Positions 1 to 8,712 of a DNA stretch of 64,000 nt are shown here, piece by piece; positions within the stretch are counted from its first letter, which is position 1, and every line of letters begins with the position of its first letter. A model generated the notes under the pieces. That model ran no database searches and had not been told where the DNA came from. It was given only the letters and a program-made list of their open reading frames with translations. Both the position numbers and the translations under genes were made by a program. Source of the stretch: Vibrio algivorus (GTDB lineage Bacteria > Pseudomonadota > Gammaproteobacteria > Enterobacterales > Vibrionaceae); NCBI RefSeq assembly GCF_002218005.2, contig NZ_AP018679.1, forward strand, positions 620,001 through 684,000, read 5' to 3'.

Positions 1-69
1 TATACTCAAAGTTTTTGCTTTAAGTTTGAATGTTGTTTCCATGTTTAAAATTCCTTTATAGACAAACAA

Positions 70-95
70 TCAAATGATAATCATTCGCAATGATG
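70..95. promoter_or_regulatory. Overlapping Fur boxes
   Basis: The core AATGATAATCATT (73-85) matches 14 of 19 positions of the classic Fur box. A second inverted repeat, ATCATT-cgc-AATGAT (80-94), overlaps it, giving the staggered array often seen where two Fur dimers bind. It lies about 95 bp upstream of the AraC-type regulator, so iron-dependent repression of that gene is inferred. It could also serve a gene to the left of the window. Confidence 0.75.
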
Positions 96-186
96 ATATA
101 GTGAATGCCAAGGAATTGAAGAAAATATACTTATGCAAAATCGCATTTGATTTATGAGGAATAAGAAATCATGAAGGATGATCATA

Positions 187-1221
187 ATGGGTCTAGGTAA
201 GAATAATAACCATCGTTTAACGACACCTAGTCATGTGGTTTTTACTCAACTAGTGACTCAGCATGGTCAAGACGCCGTTATTTCGGAGCGCCACACAACC
301 CCTTTAGTCACAGGGAAATTTTTATCTTATCAATCCCCTACTGGCTTCATATTACATGGTGGGAAAACGGATGAGTGGATGGCAATGAATACCATGTCGA
401 GTACCCCTGCAAGTGTCATTTTCACCTTATTATTGGAAGGAGAGCTAGCATTTGGTTATGACAATCAAGCCTTTCATCTTTCTTCTCAATCCTCTCAAAC
501 TCAAAACGGTATTGGATTAGTCGTCAATTTAAAGCAAGAATCTACCTTTCATCGACGCATTAATGAACATAATCATATAGAAAAATTGAATATTATTCTC
601 GAACCGAAATGGTTCAAACAACGAGTTAATTCAATTGGAGCATCTCAATTAAATCATTTTTTATCACAACATTTGGCCCATCAATCATTTCAATTAACCG
701 ACGAAATCATAGAGGCCGCTCAACGCTTAATTTCGACCTCACCACCTAAAGCTTTCTTACCTTTGCAACAGTTTGACTTGCAAGCTCAAATGTTAATTCA
801 ACAACTATTTGAAGTAATGATTCCGCAATTGAATAAACAAAGTTCTCATACTTCAAACCTTCCTGTTGCACATAATTTTCAAGATGAGATGAAATCCATT
901 CTTCACTACATTAATGCACACTTAAATGAGGAACTTTGCTTAGATAAAATTGCTAAAAATTGCGCATTAAGTGTAAGCAGCTTACAAACTAAATTTAAAC
1001 AACAATTAGGTTTAACAGTTTTAAGTTATGTACGACAGAAAAGATTAGAGTTTGCAAAACAGCAGCTAAAGCTGACTGATTGTACAGTGACCCAAGCCGC
1101 TTATGATGCTCAATATCATCACCCTGCTAATTTTACAATTGCCTTTAAAAAAATGTTTGGTTTAACACCTAATCAATGGGTAGATAAGATCCGTAAAGAC
1201 CCTTTAGATAAACAATTATAA
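187..1221 (+). CDS. AraC-family regulator, siderophore-receptor-regulator type
   Basis: A transcriptional regulator of about 344 residues. The C-terminal third carries the two helix-turn-helix units of the AraC family (from LCLDKIAKNCALSVSSLQ to FGLTPNQW). The N-terminal part resembles the ligand-sensing domain of PchR-like regulators that respond to ferric siderophores. The frame opens at 178, but AAGGA at 174-178 sits 8 nt before the ATG at 187, so 187 is preferred. Fur boxes lie directly upstream, which fits iron control. ydhR follows 84 bp downstream on the same strand. The receptor gene it would control is not in the window. The family is certain; the siderophore role is inferred from the Fur boxes and the domain layout. 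Confidence 0.85.
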   Translation: MGLGKNNNHRLTTPSHVVFTQLVTQHGQDAVISERHTTPLVTGKFLSYQSPTGFILHGGKTDEWMAMNTMSSTPASVIFTLLLEGELAFGYDNQAFHLSSQSSQTQNGIGLVVNLKQESTFHRRINEHNHIEKLNIILEPKWFKQRVNSIGASQLNHFLSQHLAHQSFQLTDEIIEAAQRLISTSPPKAFLPLQQFDLQAQMLIQQLFEVMIPQLNKQSSHTSNLPVAHNFQDEMKSILHYINAHLNEELCLDKIAKNCALSVSSLQTKFKQQLGLTVLSYVRQKRLEFAKQQLKLTDCTVTQAAYDAQYHHPANFTIAFKKMFGLTPNQWVDKIRKDPLDKQL

Positions 1222-1305
1222 ACGTAGATTTCATCAAGATACCTTGCTATTAATATATGCGTATACAAACTATTAGTTAACTACAACTCTATTAAAGAGA
1301 TATCT

Positions 1306-1605
1306 ATGACCACACTACTACAAGTTCATTTTTCTTTTGAAGGTCCATTTGGCCATGACATGTCTGACGCGCTCCAAGACTTAGCGGAATCAATTAATCA
1401 AGAGCCAGGTTTTATCAGTAAAATTTGGACTGAAAATCAAGAACAAAAAGAAGCCGGCGGAATATACTTATTTGAAGATAAAGCTTCTGCACAAGCTTAT
1501 TTAGATATGCACTCAGCTCGCCTAAAAAAATTTGGCGTACAAAAAGTTCACGCGAAATTTTTTAACGTAAATAAGAAGCTATCGCACATCAATAAAGGTT
1601 TATAA
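1306..1605 (+). CDS. ydhR: YdhR-type putative monooxygenase
   Basis: A 99-residue protein that aligns along its whole length with E. coli YdhR, including the stretches AESINQEPGF, EAGGIYLF and ARLKKFGV. YdhR is a small dimeric ferredoxin-like-fold protein of the ABM (antibiotic biosynthesis monooxygenase) superfamily. Its substrate is not established. AAAGAG stands 6 nt before the ATG. The gene follows the AraC-type regulator after 84 bp and is closed by a hairpin at 1621-1678, so the two could share a transcript. The family call is firm and the enzymatic role is not. Confidence 0.9.
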   Translation: MTTLLQVHFSFEGPFGHDMSDALQDLAESINQEPGFISKIWTENQEQKEAGGIYLFEDKASAQAYLDMHSARLKKFGVQKVHAKFFNVNKKLSHINKGL

Positions 1606-1620
1606 ACCACAACCCTAAGC

Positions 1621-1678
1621 ATCACTTCGCTACCCTAGTTAATGAAATACAACAATAGACAGCAGCGAAGTGATTTTT
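1621..1678 (+). terminator. Rho-independent terminator after ydhR
   Basis: Perfect 11-bp arms ATCACTTCGCT (1621-1631) and AGCGAAGTGAT (1664-1674) are separated by a 32-nt loop and followed by TTTTA on the plus strand. The right arm ends just before the stop codon of the convergent phosphorylase gene (1677), so the same hairpin may act on both strands. Confidence 0.6.
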
Positions 1679-3431
1679 ATTTGTAGTTGGCAATCCAAAC
1701 GGTTTGATAGGGTTTTAATTCTATCGAAGCTAAAGATTCTGTGATTTCTTGTCCACTTAATAGATCTTTCCAATTATCAGTTTGGATCAAGTTCATATCA
1801 GCTAAGTTTAATATCTGAGTCTCAAGGCTAATATTACTGACACAGAAAATGCTTTGCCTTCTATCCATGCTTTGACGCCAGAAACCAAATAGCTGTCCAC
1901 CTAGATGTAGTGTAAATTGCACCGCGTTGGGATGGAAAGCGGCTTGCTCAGTTCGCAGCTCGATTAAATGCATCAAGCGTTTTAATACCTGATGATGTTG
2001 AGTATGTGGTTGGGACAGTAGATCTTGCAGTTGCGAGAATTCCCAGCGATGACGGTTAATCGAGCGATTTTGATTGGTGTTCTCCACTTTATCGTAATCA
2101 TTTCCCGTACCAAGCAAGCTGTGAATATAGATCCCCGGAATGCCCTCCATTGCCAACATGATCGCATGCGCGCAAATAAAGCGGTCGATACCATACTTAT
2201 CAGGCCCTGCTTGCGTACCCTGCAGGGCATCAAATAAGGCGATATTAATTTCATAGGGCTTACGATCACCATTTTCTGTAGTACGCCATGACACCAAACC
2301 ACCGAACGATTGCATGGTATTGACTAATACGTTAATTTCATTTTCTTGTAATAACCCTTCTGCTGGCCTAAGCCCGATTCCATCGTGTGAGGCAATAAAG
2401 TTAAAGTAAGTCGTACCTTGCTGTGCGGGAGGCATTCCCATCATCCAACGTTTAAGATGATCGCCGTTGCCGGTAATTAATGTATTCACCAGTAGCGGCG
2501 GCAACGAGAAGTTATATATGGCGTGCGCTTCATTGGCATTGCCGAAATAAGTCAGGTTTTCATGGTTAGGGATGTTGGTTTCAGTAATAATGATCGCTTG
2601 CGGGCAGGCTTGTTCAATCAAACTGCGTAATAGACGGATCACTTCATGGGTTTGATCGAGGTTGATACAGCTCGTGCCAAGTTCTTTCCATAAAAAGGCC
2701 ACTGCATCGAGCCTAAAGGTGCGGATACCATGATCGATATATTGACGAATGATCTCGACAAAGGCTTTTAATACTTCTGGGTTACGGAAATCAAAATCGA
2801 CTTGATCATGACTAAAAGTACACCAAACATATTGGGTACCCTGCGCGGTTTCCACTTCTTTGAGTAAATCAGAGGTTCTGGGCCGCACTACTTGTTTGGT
2901 ATCAATATCGGGTGCAGCGGTATAAAAATAATCATGACCAATACCTTCGCTCTTCATGAAATTTTGAAACCAAGCACTCCTTGCTGAACAGTGGTTAATC
3001 ACTAAATCTGACATCAAATTAAACTCACTGGAAATCGCTTCAATATCTACCCAGTCGCCCAAGCCTTCATTGACACTCGAATAATCAATCACCGAGAAAC
3101 CATCATCTGAGCTATATGGGAAAAAAGGCAGAATATGCACGCCATTGATGTGAGGCTGACAATATTGATTGAGAAAGGATTTTAAGGTTTTCAGAGGCGT
3201 TTCACCGCTTTGCAGCAAGCTATCGCCGTAGGTGATCATGATGGTATCTTTCTCAGTCCACAGAGATTGCGATACCGCCATTGGCATAGCAGTTTCTAAA
3301 TTAGGAGATAGACGCATGGTACTTATTAGTTGATTGGCTAATGTTTTATGCTCAATTGGTAATTCTATACCTTGGTAGATCACGTCTAAATGATGGCAAA
3401 TTTTATCCGCTAATAGATTTGATGATGTCAT
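1677..3431 (-). CDS. Glucosylglycerate phosphorylase-type glycoside phosphorylase (GH13_18)
   Basis: 584 residues with the GH13 barrel of the sucrose-phosphorylase subfamily. Visible catalytic residues are the nucleophile D242 (FRLDAV), the acid/base E284 (IITETN) and the transition-state D350 (ASHDGIG). Sucrose phosphorylases are shorter, near 490-500 residues. This length and the sequence are those of the YcjM/glucosylglycerate phosphorylase group, which converts glucosylglycerate and phosphate to glucose-1-phosphate and glycerate. It has no signal peptide, so it is cytoplasmic. It begins 2 nt after the synthase gene stops, so the two are co-transcribed and probably coupled. Context (GpgS, MpgP-like phosphatase) favours glucosylglycerate as substrate; sucrose or glucosylglycerol remain possible. 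Confidence 0.82.
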   Translation of the reverse strand: MTSSNLLADKICHHLDVIYQGIELPIEHKTLANQLISTMRLSPNLETAMPMAVSQSLWTEKDTIMITYGDSLLQSGETPLKTLKSFLNQYCQPHINGVHILPFFPYSSDDGFSVIDYSSVNEGLGDWVDIEAISSEFNLMSDLVINHCSARSAWFQNFMKSEGIGHDYFYTAAPDIDTKQVVRPRTSDLLKEVETAQGTQYVWCTFSHDQVDFDFRNPEVLKAFVEIIRQYIDHGIRTFRLDAVAFLWKELGTSCINLDQTHEVIRLLRSLIEQACPQAIIITETNIPNHENLTYFGNANEAHAIYNFSLPPLLVNTLITGNGDHLKRWMMGMPPAQQGTTYFNFIASHDGIGLRPAEGLLQENEINVLVNTMQSFGGLVSWRTTENGDRKPYEINIALFDALQGTQAGPDKYGIDRFICAHAIMLAMEGIPGIYIHSLLGTGNDYDKVENTNQNRSINRHRWEFSQLQDLLSQPHTQHHQVLKRLMHLIELRTEQAAFHPNAVQFTLHLGGQLFGFWRQSMDRRQSIFCVSNISLETQILNLADMNLIQTDNWKDLLSGQEITESLASIELKPYQTVWIANYK

Positions 3432-3433
3432 AC

Positions 3434-4657
3434 TTAGCCCCCGAATTCTTGTTGATCTAATTCTACCGCCTCTTTTAATCGTTCCATGACATCAGGCATG
3501 GCACTGACGACGCGGTTCCAACTCGGAATAAATGGCGTTTCCATAGGGTTATCTAAAAAGCTTTGCCCTGCGGTCATAATATTTTGGGCAAACATTTCAA
3601 CCGCTTTCTCTTCCAGATGAACATCCAACGTTAACCCATTCATTAAGGCATCGTTGTGGTAGGCTTCAACAAAATCGAGCGCAATGCGGTAGTAAGTGGC
3701 TTTAAGTGAACGAAAGCCTTCGGTATTAAAGGTTTCGCCTTGGGTCGCCAGTTTACGAAATAGAGATTTGGTAATATCGATCGACATTTTAGATAATCCA
3801 CCATCAGTGGAATCTAAAGATAAATCTTGATGCTTGTGATCGTAAGTTTTAGCGATATCAACCTGGCATAGACGATTGCTAGCATAGTTACGATGCATTT
3901 CTGACAACACACCGATTTCTAATCCCCAATCGCTTGGGATACGAATATCACTCAGTACATCTCGGCGGAATGAAAACTCACCTGCTAATGAGTATTTAAA
4001 GCTATCCATATAATCAAGATAGGCATTTTGGTCGGTCACTCGTTTAAGCGCTTTTAATAATGGCGTCACCAATAAACGTGCCACTCGGCCATTCATTTTT
4101 CCATTGGCGACTCGTGCGTAGTAGCCTTTACAAAATTCATAATTAAAACGCGGATTGGCAACGGGGTAAATCAAACGTGCCAATAAATCACGTTTATAAG
4201 TGACAATGTCACAGTCATGCAGTGCAACTGATTCAGCTTTCCCTGTAGCCAGAACATAACCCATGCAATACCAGACATTACGGCCTTTCCCTAGCTCTTT
4301 AGGGGCTAAACCTAACGCTGCTAATTCTTTATCTAGAGCTTGTAAACGAGGCCCATCATTCCACAAAACGCGGTGATGCTGAGGTAAATCTTTAAAGAAA
4401 GATAAAGCATGTTTATATTGCGCTTCATCAGCTCTATCTAGGCCAATTACTATCTGAGATAAGTATGGAACGCTCTTTAATTCTTCGACAATTTTTGGAA
4501 GCGCCTCGCCTTCTAACTCTGAAAATAAAGAAGGTAGAATCAATCCCATGGAACGTTGGTCGGCAAATGACATGAGCTCTGCTTCCAATTCTTCCACTGG
4601 CCGTTCAGACAAGTTGTGTAATGTTGTCACGATACCGTTTTGATAAAAGTCAGCCAT
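3434..4657 (-). CDS. gpgS: Glucosyl-3-phosphoglycerate synthase (GT81, GpgS-like)
   Basis: 407 residues, a GT-A glycosyltransferase of the GpgS type. It would transfer glucose from an NDP-glucose to D-3-phosphoglycerate as the first step of glucosylglycerate synthesis. A metal-binding DCD triad stands at residues 148-150 (ALHDCDIVTY), and RNVWYCMGYVLA lies before it. AGGAGG lies 4 nt before the ATG, the strongest ribosome site of this cluster. An ERIC element occupies the gap to the upstream phosphatase, and the phosphorylase follows immediately. Some members of this family can also use mannose donors, so the sugar is inferred from the neighbouring phosphorylase. Confidence 0.85.
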   Translation of the reverse strand: MADFYQNGIVTTLHNLSERPVEELEAELMSFADQRSMGLILPSLFSELEGEALPKIVEELKSVPYLSQIVIGLDRADEAQYKHALSFFKDLPQHHRVLWNDGPRLQALDKELAALGLAPKELGKGRNVWYCMGYVLATGKAESVALHDCDIVTYKRDLLARLIYPVANPRFNYEFCKGYYARVANGKMNGRVARLLVTPLLKALKRVTDQNAYLDYMDSFKYSLAGEFSFRRDVLSDIRIPSDWGLEIGVLSEMHRNYASNRLCQVDIAKTYDHKHQDLSLDSTDGGLSKMSIDITKSLFRKLATQGETFNTEGFRSLKATYYRIALDFVEAYHNDALMNGLTLDVHLEEKAVEMFAQNIMTAGQSFLDNPMETPFIPSWNRVVSAMPDVMERLKEAVELDQQEFGG

Positions 4658-4694
4658 GATGCCTCCTGCATTCCATGCGAAATTAAAGTCTGTT

Positions 4695-4822
4695 TATACC
4701 CGTAGTACTTGAAGCTGCAGCTTTGTTGTCGGCGTTCATTCTCCCCAATCACATAGACAAGCTATTCTCATGGGGCTTCATTCACTTGTCGCCTCACTGC
4801 AACTCCAATTGCTTTGGGTATA
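4695..4822. repeat. ERIC element, full length
   Basis: A 128-bp imperfect palindrome beginning TATACCCGTAGTACTTGAAG and ending CTTTGGGTATA, with the characteristic inner block around CTCCCCAATCACATAG and TTGTCGCCTCACTGCAACT. Length and ends match the 127-bp Enterobacterial Repetitive Intergenic Consensus, which is also known in Vibrio. It lies within the glucosylglycerate operon, between the phosphatase and the synthase genes, and would fold in their shared mRNA. Confidence 0.85.
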
Positions 4823-4849
4823 TATTCTTCATACTTGGGTATATTTATA

Positions 4850-5698
4850 TTACTGATTCAGTTCTAAGATTTTACTCATACACTCTGCCCAGCCCGTTGG
4901 GCCATAACTATCACTATCAATTACCCCTTGTTCACGAGAAAGAATCGGAAAGTCATGATGCTCTGAACGAATACGAACAGCGATATCCGCTGATTCGAGC
5001 ATGCTGATATCATTACCGCTATCCCCTAGCGCGATACTAAACCAATCTTTCTGTTGTCCTGTTTGTTGTAAAAGATCTCTCTGATAAACATTCATAAGCC
5101 ACTCCATTGCGATGCCCTTTTGAGCGCAGCCGCCGATGTGTAAAAAGCGGCCGCCTTTTAATACTGTTGCACCACACTGCTGCATAAACTCGATAAAGCA
5201 CTGTTCTTGTTCAACGCTGCCATGCCAGCTAATCGGCTCACTATAGTTACGTTGCAATGCACGTTGTGCTTCTTTTTCAGTTAAGCCCGTTAGCTCCGCA
5301 ACTTCAGTTGCCGACATCTCGGTCATCAAACTAAAGCATCCTTCAAATTGGCGTTTAGCTTGTTCAATAGATGCTTGCCAGTGACTACGTGGCTGAGTAA
5401 AGGATTTTTGCCAATAGTCTTGAATCGATTCAGTACCTTCAGGCTGAGACATTAGTATCGTTTTAGGAATAAACACCGCAGCTCCATTCTCAATAATGAA
5501 AGGAGTATTTAAACCTAACTTAGGCATGATGAATTGCAGTTCGGAAAAGGTTTTGCTAGTGGTTGGAATAACATCAACACTACGCTGAGTTAACTTGTTG
5601 AGAACAGGAACAACGGCATCAATACTGTAATCATTATGATCAAGTAAGGTGCCGTCTAAGTCGCTAAAGATAATGAGTTGCTGGTCGAGTTTACGCAT
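4850..5698 (-). CDS. MpgP-like HAD phosphatase (probable glucosyl-3-phosphoglycerate phosphatase)
   Basis: 282 residues of the HAD superfamily, Cof-type subgroup, related to mannosyl-3-phosphoglycerate phosphatase/YedP. Motif I is DLDGT (13-17), the motif II region contains PTTSKT, and motif IV is LGDSGNDISML. It would remove the phosphate from glucosyl-3-phosphoglycerate, completing synthesis of the solute. Its ATG overlaps the stop of the 56-residue ORF by 8 nt (ATGCGTAA), so translation is probably coupled. The synthase lies downstream beyond an ERIC element. The family is clear; glucose rather than mannose as the sugar is inferred from the cluster. Confidence 0.82.
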   Translation of the reverse strand: MRKLDQQLIIFSDLDGTLLDHNDYSIDAVVPVLNKLTQRSVDVIPTTSKTFSELQFIMPKLGLNTPFIIENGAAVFIPKTILMSQPEGTESIQDYWQKSFTQPRSHWQASIEQAKRQFEGCFSLMTEMSATEVAELTGLTEKEAQRALQRNYSEPISWHGSVEQEQCFIEFMQQCGATVLKGGRFLHIGGCAQKGIAMEWLMNVYQRDLLQQTGQQKDWFSIALGDSGNDISMLESADIAVRIRSEHHDFPILSREQGVIDSDSYGPTGWAECMSKILELNQ

Positions 5699-5861
5699 TA
5701 AACGTCTCTGACTTTACAAGCAAGTCAACTTTAGCCCCTGCCTGCTTATTTGCATCAATATGGTGCACAACAACCGGCATACCATAAGGACTTGCACTAT
5801 AAATGACCTTATGTTCATCCATTACGTCATTTAATGATGAAAAATATAATGATAACCACAT
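5691..5861 (-). CDS. Small hypothetical protein (56 aa) heading the glucosylglycerate operon
   Basis: A 57-codon frame starting MWLSLYFSSL and ending KSETFNA. AAGGAG lies 8 nt before the ATG. Its stop overlaps the start of the phosphatase gene (ATGCGTAA), the usual sign of translational coupling, so it is likely to be translated. The first ten residues are hydrophobic. The rest is soluble, with a HIDANKQAGAKVDL stretch. I do not recognise the family. It may be a small partner protein, or a coupling ORF that sets expression of the phosphatase. It could also be the remnant of a longer gene. Confidence 0.6.
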   Translation of the reverse strand: MWLSLYFSSLNDVMDEHKVIYSASPYGMPVVVHHIDANKQAGAKVDLLVKSETFNA

Positions 5862-5946
5862 AGTTGTTGCTCCTTGTGTTAAACACTTAATAAAAGTAAT
5901 TCAAGAAGCGTGCCACTGGTATTTTAACCTTACAAATACAAAAATG

Positions 5947-5982
5947 GCCTGAACGTTTCCATTCAGGCCATTAAGTTTTTTG
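5947..5982 (-). terminator. Bidirectional terminator after modC
   Basis: TGGCCTGAA and TTCAGGCCA form a 9-bp perfect stem with a short loop. The minus strand continues into TTTTTGTA and the plus strand into TTAAGTTTTTT. It lies just downstream of the modC stop (5992) and insulates modABC from the glucosylglycerate operon. Confidence 0.8.
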
Positions 5983-5991
5983 TAGTGCTGT

Positions 5992-7116
5992 TTATTTTCG
6001 AATTGCCATATCTTTGTTAGTCATTTTCACGCCCTTGATTTGTGCATATACCTTCTGCCCGATCTCAAGCTGTAAATCTTCATAGGCCCAAGCAGTAATA
6101 TTGGCCCAAAGATAATGTTCAACCTCACTTTCACCTATCGCTAAACAAATCGAAACAGGCAACGCAGGGTCCGTCACTGGCGCGAGTTCTATAACTTGTG
6201 CAGGCAGGATGTTCCGAATCGATGTGTCTGTTGATTTTGATAAGGTTAACGATACATCGCTGGCGTGAATACGAATTCTAACGGATTCATCAACATTAGC
6301 GTCAATACCCGACATCCAAACACCACAACTTGGCGCAATTTCTACATACGTTAGTGCATAACGTTGGTGATGTTGCTTAATGACACCTTTAAATATCGTG
6401 CTCAAATCTGCTTCATCATGCCAAGGTTTAAATGCACTTGATGCCCACATCCTCTCTATATCGCCAGAATCAACTACTCTACCTGAATCCATTAATAGCA
6501 TGTGGTCTGCTAGGTGAAGAATCTCATCCAGACTATGCGTAACATACAAAATTGGAATTTGAATCTCTTGCGCTAACGATTCTAAAAACGGCATTACTTC
6601 TTTTTTTCTCGGCAAATCTAAAGATGCTAATGGCTCATCCATCAACAATACTTTGGGCTCTGACAACAAGGCTCTCGCTATCGCACAGCGTTGTTTTTCG
6701 CCACCCGATAAATCAGCTGGATAACGATCCAATAATTCAGATAACCCTAAAAGATCAACCACTTGATTAAAGTTACGCGGTAACTCACTCTTGCCCAAAT
6801 AAGCCTGATTTTTAACACCATAGAGTAAATTGCCTTTCACTTTATAGTGAGGAAATAACCGAGATTCCTGAAACACATAACCTATATCTCGTTTTTCAAT
6901 GGCAAGGTTGATAGCTTGTTGTGAGTCAAACAATACTCGTTGGTTAATACTTATCGATCCAGAATCTGGATTTTTCAATCCACTAATGGCATTGATGATA
7001 CTGGTTTTTCCTGCGCCTGAACGGCCAAAAATAGCGGTAATTCCAGAACTCGGTACCTGAGCTTGGATATCTAACTCAAAGTCAGGAAAACGCTGCTTAA
7101 AATTTAAATCAATCAT
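5992..7116 (-). CDS. modC: Molybdate ABC transporter ATP-binding protein
   Basis: 374 residues. The N-terminal ABC domain shows Walker A GRSGAGKT (31-38), Q-loop VFQESRLFPHY, signature LSGGEKQR and Walker B VLLMDEP. The C-terminal 130 residues form the TOBE/Mop-type domain typical of ModC, which binds molybdate and adjusts activity. It powers uptake through ModB. The start overlaps the modB stop by 4 nt (ATGA), so the two are coupled. Length and architecture are normal for ModC. Confidence 0.95.
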   Translation of the reverse strand: MIDLNFKQRFPDFELDIQAQVPSSGITAIFGRSGAGKTSIINAISGLKNPDSGSISINQRVLFDSQQAINLAIEKRDIGYVFQESRLFPHYKVKGNLLYGVKNQAYLGKSELPRNFNQVVDLLGLSELLDRYPADLSGGEKQRCAIARALLSEPKVLLMDEPLASLDLPRKKEVMPFLESLAQEIQIPILYVTHSLDEILHLADHMLLMDSGRVVDSGDIERMWASSAFKPWHDEADLSTIFKGVIKQHHQRYALTYVEIAPSCGVWMSGIDANVDESVRIRIHASDVSLTLSKSTDTSIRNILPAQVIELAPVTDPALPVSICLAIGESEVEHYLWANITAWAYEDLQLEIGQKVYAQIKGVKMTNKDMAIRK

Positions 7117-7847
7117 GCTTGGCCTCCATTCTTGGAGGTACGAGTACTGTAAGCACTAGAAACGCCTAGTCTTTTCTGTGTTTTTTGAGTTAACCATTCA
7201 GAGCAAAGCAAAGATAACAACGCAATCACTATCGAAATAACACATAGACGAGCAGCTTGAAACTCCGCACCGGGCGTTTGGATAAAGTTGTACATCGCCA
7301 ATGGCAAAGTTTGTGTTTGATTAGGAATGTTCGCCACAAAGCTGATCGTGGCGCCAAACTCCCCTAAACTACGAGCAAATGATAGCATCGCACCGGTGAT
7401 CACCCCCGGTAATACCAACGGCAACGTGATTGTCATGAATACTCGAAATGGCGATGCTCCAAGCGTTCTAGCAGCTTGTTCGAGTTTAGGATCAACATTC
7501 ATAAGACTTAATCGAATCGAGCGCACCATTAACGGTAAAGCCACGACTGCCGATGCCAATGCGGCACCTTTCCAGTTAAAACTAAACACTAAACCAAAGG
7601 TATCGAACAACCATTCCCCAATAACGCCCTTTCTACCCATGGTTAAAAGGAGCATATAACCAATCACAACCGGAGGAAGAACTAAAGGGAGGTGAATCAA
7701 ACTATCGAGTAACTTTTTACCCCAAAATTCCTTGGTAACAAGCAGCCAGGAAAAGAAAACCCCAACAGGCAGTAACCAGAGAACTGCGATTGAGGAAACT
7801 TTTAAGCTAAGTAATAAGGCGCTAATTTCGTAATCAGACAAGATCAC
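7113..7847 (-). CDS. modB: Molybdate ABC transporter permease
   Basis: 244 residues with about five hydrophobic helices and the ABC-permease EAA loop (EQAARTLGASPFRVFMTITLPL). Inner-membrane channel of the ModABC importer, between ModA in the periplasm and ModC in the cytoplasm. The sequence LPLVLPPVVIGYML is typical of ModB. It overlaps modC by 4 nt and lies 49 bp after modA. Length is slightly above the E. coli form because of a charged C-terminal tail. Confidence 0.95.
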   Translation of the reverse strand: MILSDYEISALLLSLKVSSIAVLWLLPVGVFFSWLLVTKEFWGKKLLDSLIHLPLVLPPVVIGYMLLLTMGRKGVIGEWLFDTFGLVFSFNWKGAALASAVVALPLMVRSIRLSLMNVDPKLEQAARTLGASPFRVFMTITLPLVLPGVITGAMLSFARSLGEFGATISFVANIPNQTQTLPLAMYNFIQTPGAEFQAARLCVISIVIALLSLLCSEWLTQKTQKRLGVSSAYSTRTSKNGGQA

Positions 7848-7896
7848 TGGTTATCCTTCTATTGATTCTGAAGTAGTTAGCTCATGGGGCCACGAA

Positions 7897-8691
7897 TTAA
7901 TGAGCGACAAGCGGCGTAAACCCGTACTTTATAAATGTGTCGCTTGCTTGCTGGCTTTTTAAAAAGTTAAAGAAAGCTTGGCTCGTCGCTTTATCATTCA
8001 ACGCGACCGCTGGATAAACAATCGGTGAATGGGTACTTTCTGGGAAAGTTTGAATAATGGAAACTTTTTTACTCATCAATGCATCGGTTTTATAAACAAC
8101 ACCAAATGGTGCCTCCCCACGTTCAACTAATGACATCGTTAAACGAACATTGCTGCTTGGGGCGATTTTAGAAGACAAAACTGACCATAAGCCCATATTT
8201 TCAAAGCTTTCTTTTGCATACATCCCTGCTGGAACACTTTGGGTTTCCCCTACTGCTAAGCGATGTTCGCCCAATAACTTGGGTAATTCTTTAAAAGTGC
8301 CCGCATCGACTTGCGCATTTTTTACCTCTTCAGAACCAATCAAAACTAGGCTATTACCTACCAGATCCATAACTTGATCGTTGGTCGTCATGCCTTTATC
8401 TTCAAGATAAGTCATCCATTTCGGGTTTGCTGAAATAAACACATCGGCCGGTGCACCTTGCTCGATTTGACGTGCTAAGGTGGATGAGCCGGCAAACACA
8501 GGTACTAATGTATCACCAGTTTCAGCTTGATACTTTTGCCCTAACTCTTTCATGACATCCGTCATTGATGATGCCGCATAAACATTAATGTCAGCCGCAA
8601 GCACTTGGAGTGATGAACACAAAGCCGATAAGCCTAAAGTGCAAAGTGCTAACTTTTTCATGAATGGTTTTTTCGTGAATATTTTTTTCAT
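7897..8691 (-). CDS. modA: Molybdate-binding periplasmic protein
   Basis: Periplasmic substrate-binding protein of the molybdate importer. The longest frame begins with a TTG codon inside the upstream repeat; the ATG at 8691 is taken instead. A signal peptide follows (LCTLGLSALCSSLQVLAA), then the mature ADINVYAASSMTDVMKELG, the standard ModA N-terminus whose serines contact the oxyanion. SSTLARQIEQGAPADVFISA is the second typical block. First gene of modABC. An alternative ATG 10 codons later, just before the hydrophobic stretch, is also possible. No ModE box could be assigned by eye. Confidence 0.94.
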   Translation of the reverse strand: MKKIFTKKPFMKKLALCTLGLSALCSSLQVLAADINVYAASSMTDVMKELGQKYQAETGDTLVPVFAGSSTLARQIEQGAPADVFISANPKWMTYLEDKGMTTNDQVMDLVGNSLVLIGSEEVKNAQVDAGTFKELPKLLGEHRLAVGETQSVPAGMYAKESFENMGLWSVLSSKIAPSSNVRLTMSLVERGEAPFGVVYKTDALMSKKVSIIQTFPESTHSPIVYPAVALNDKATSQAFFNFLKSQQASDTFIKYGFTPLVAH

Positions 8692-8712
8692 GGCAGTCTC
8701 TACGTTGGTGTT

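Noticed and set aside
4723..5007. 94-codon plus-strand frame between gpgS and the phosphatase gene
   Set aside because: It lies in the ERIC element and the antisense of the phosphatase gene, and has no ribosome site.
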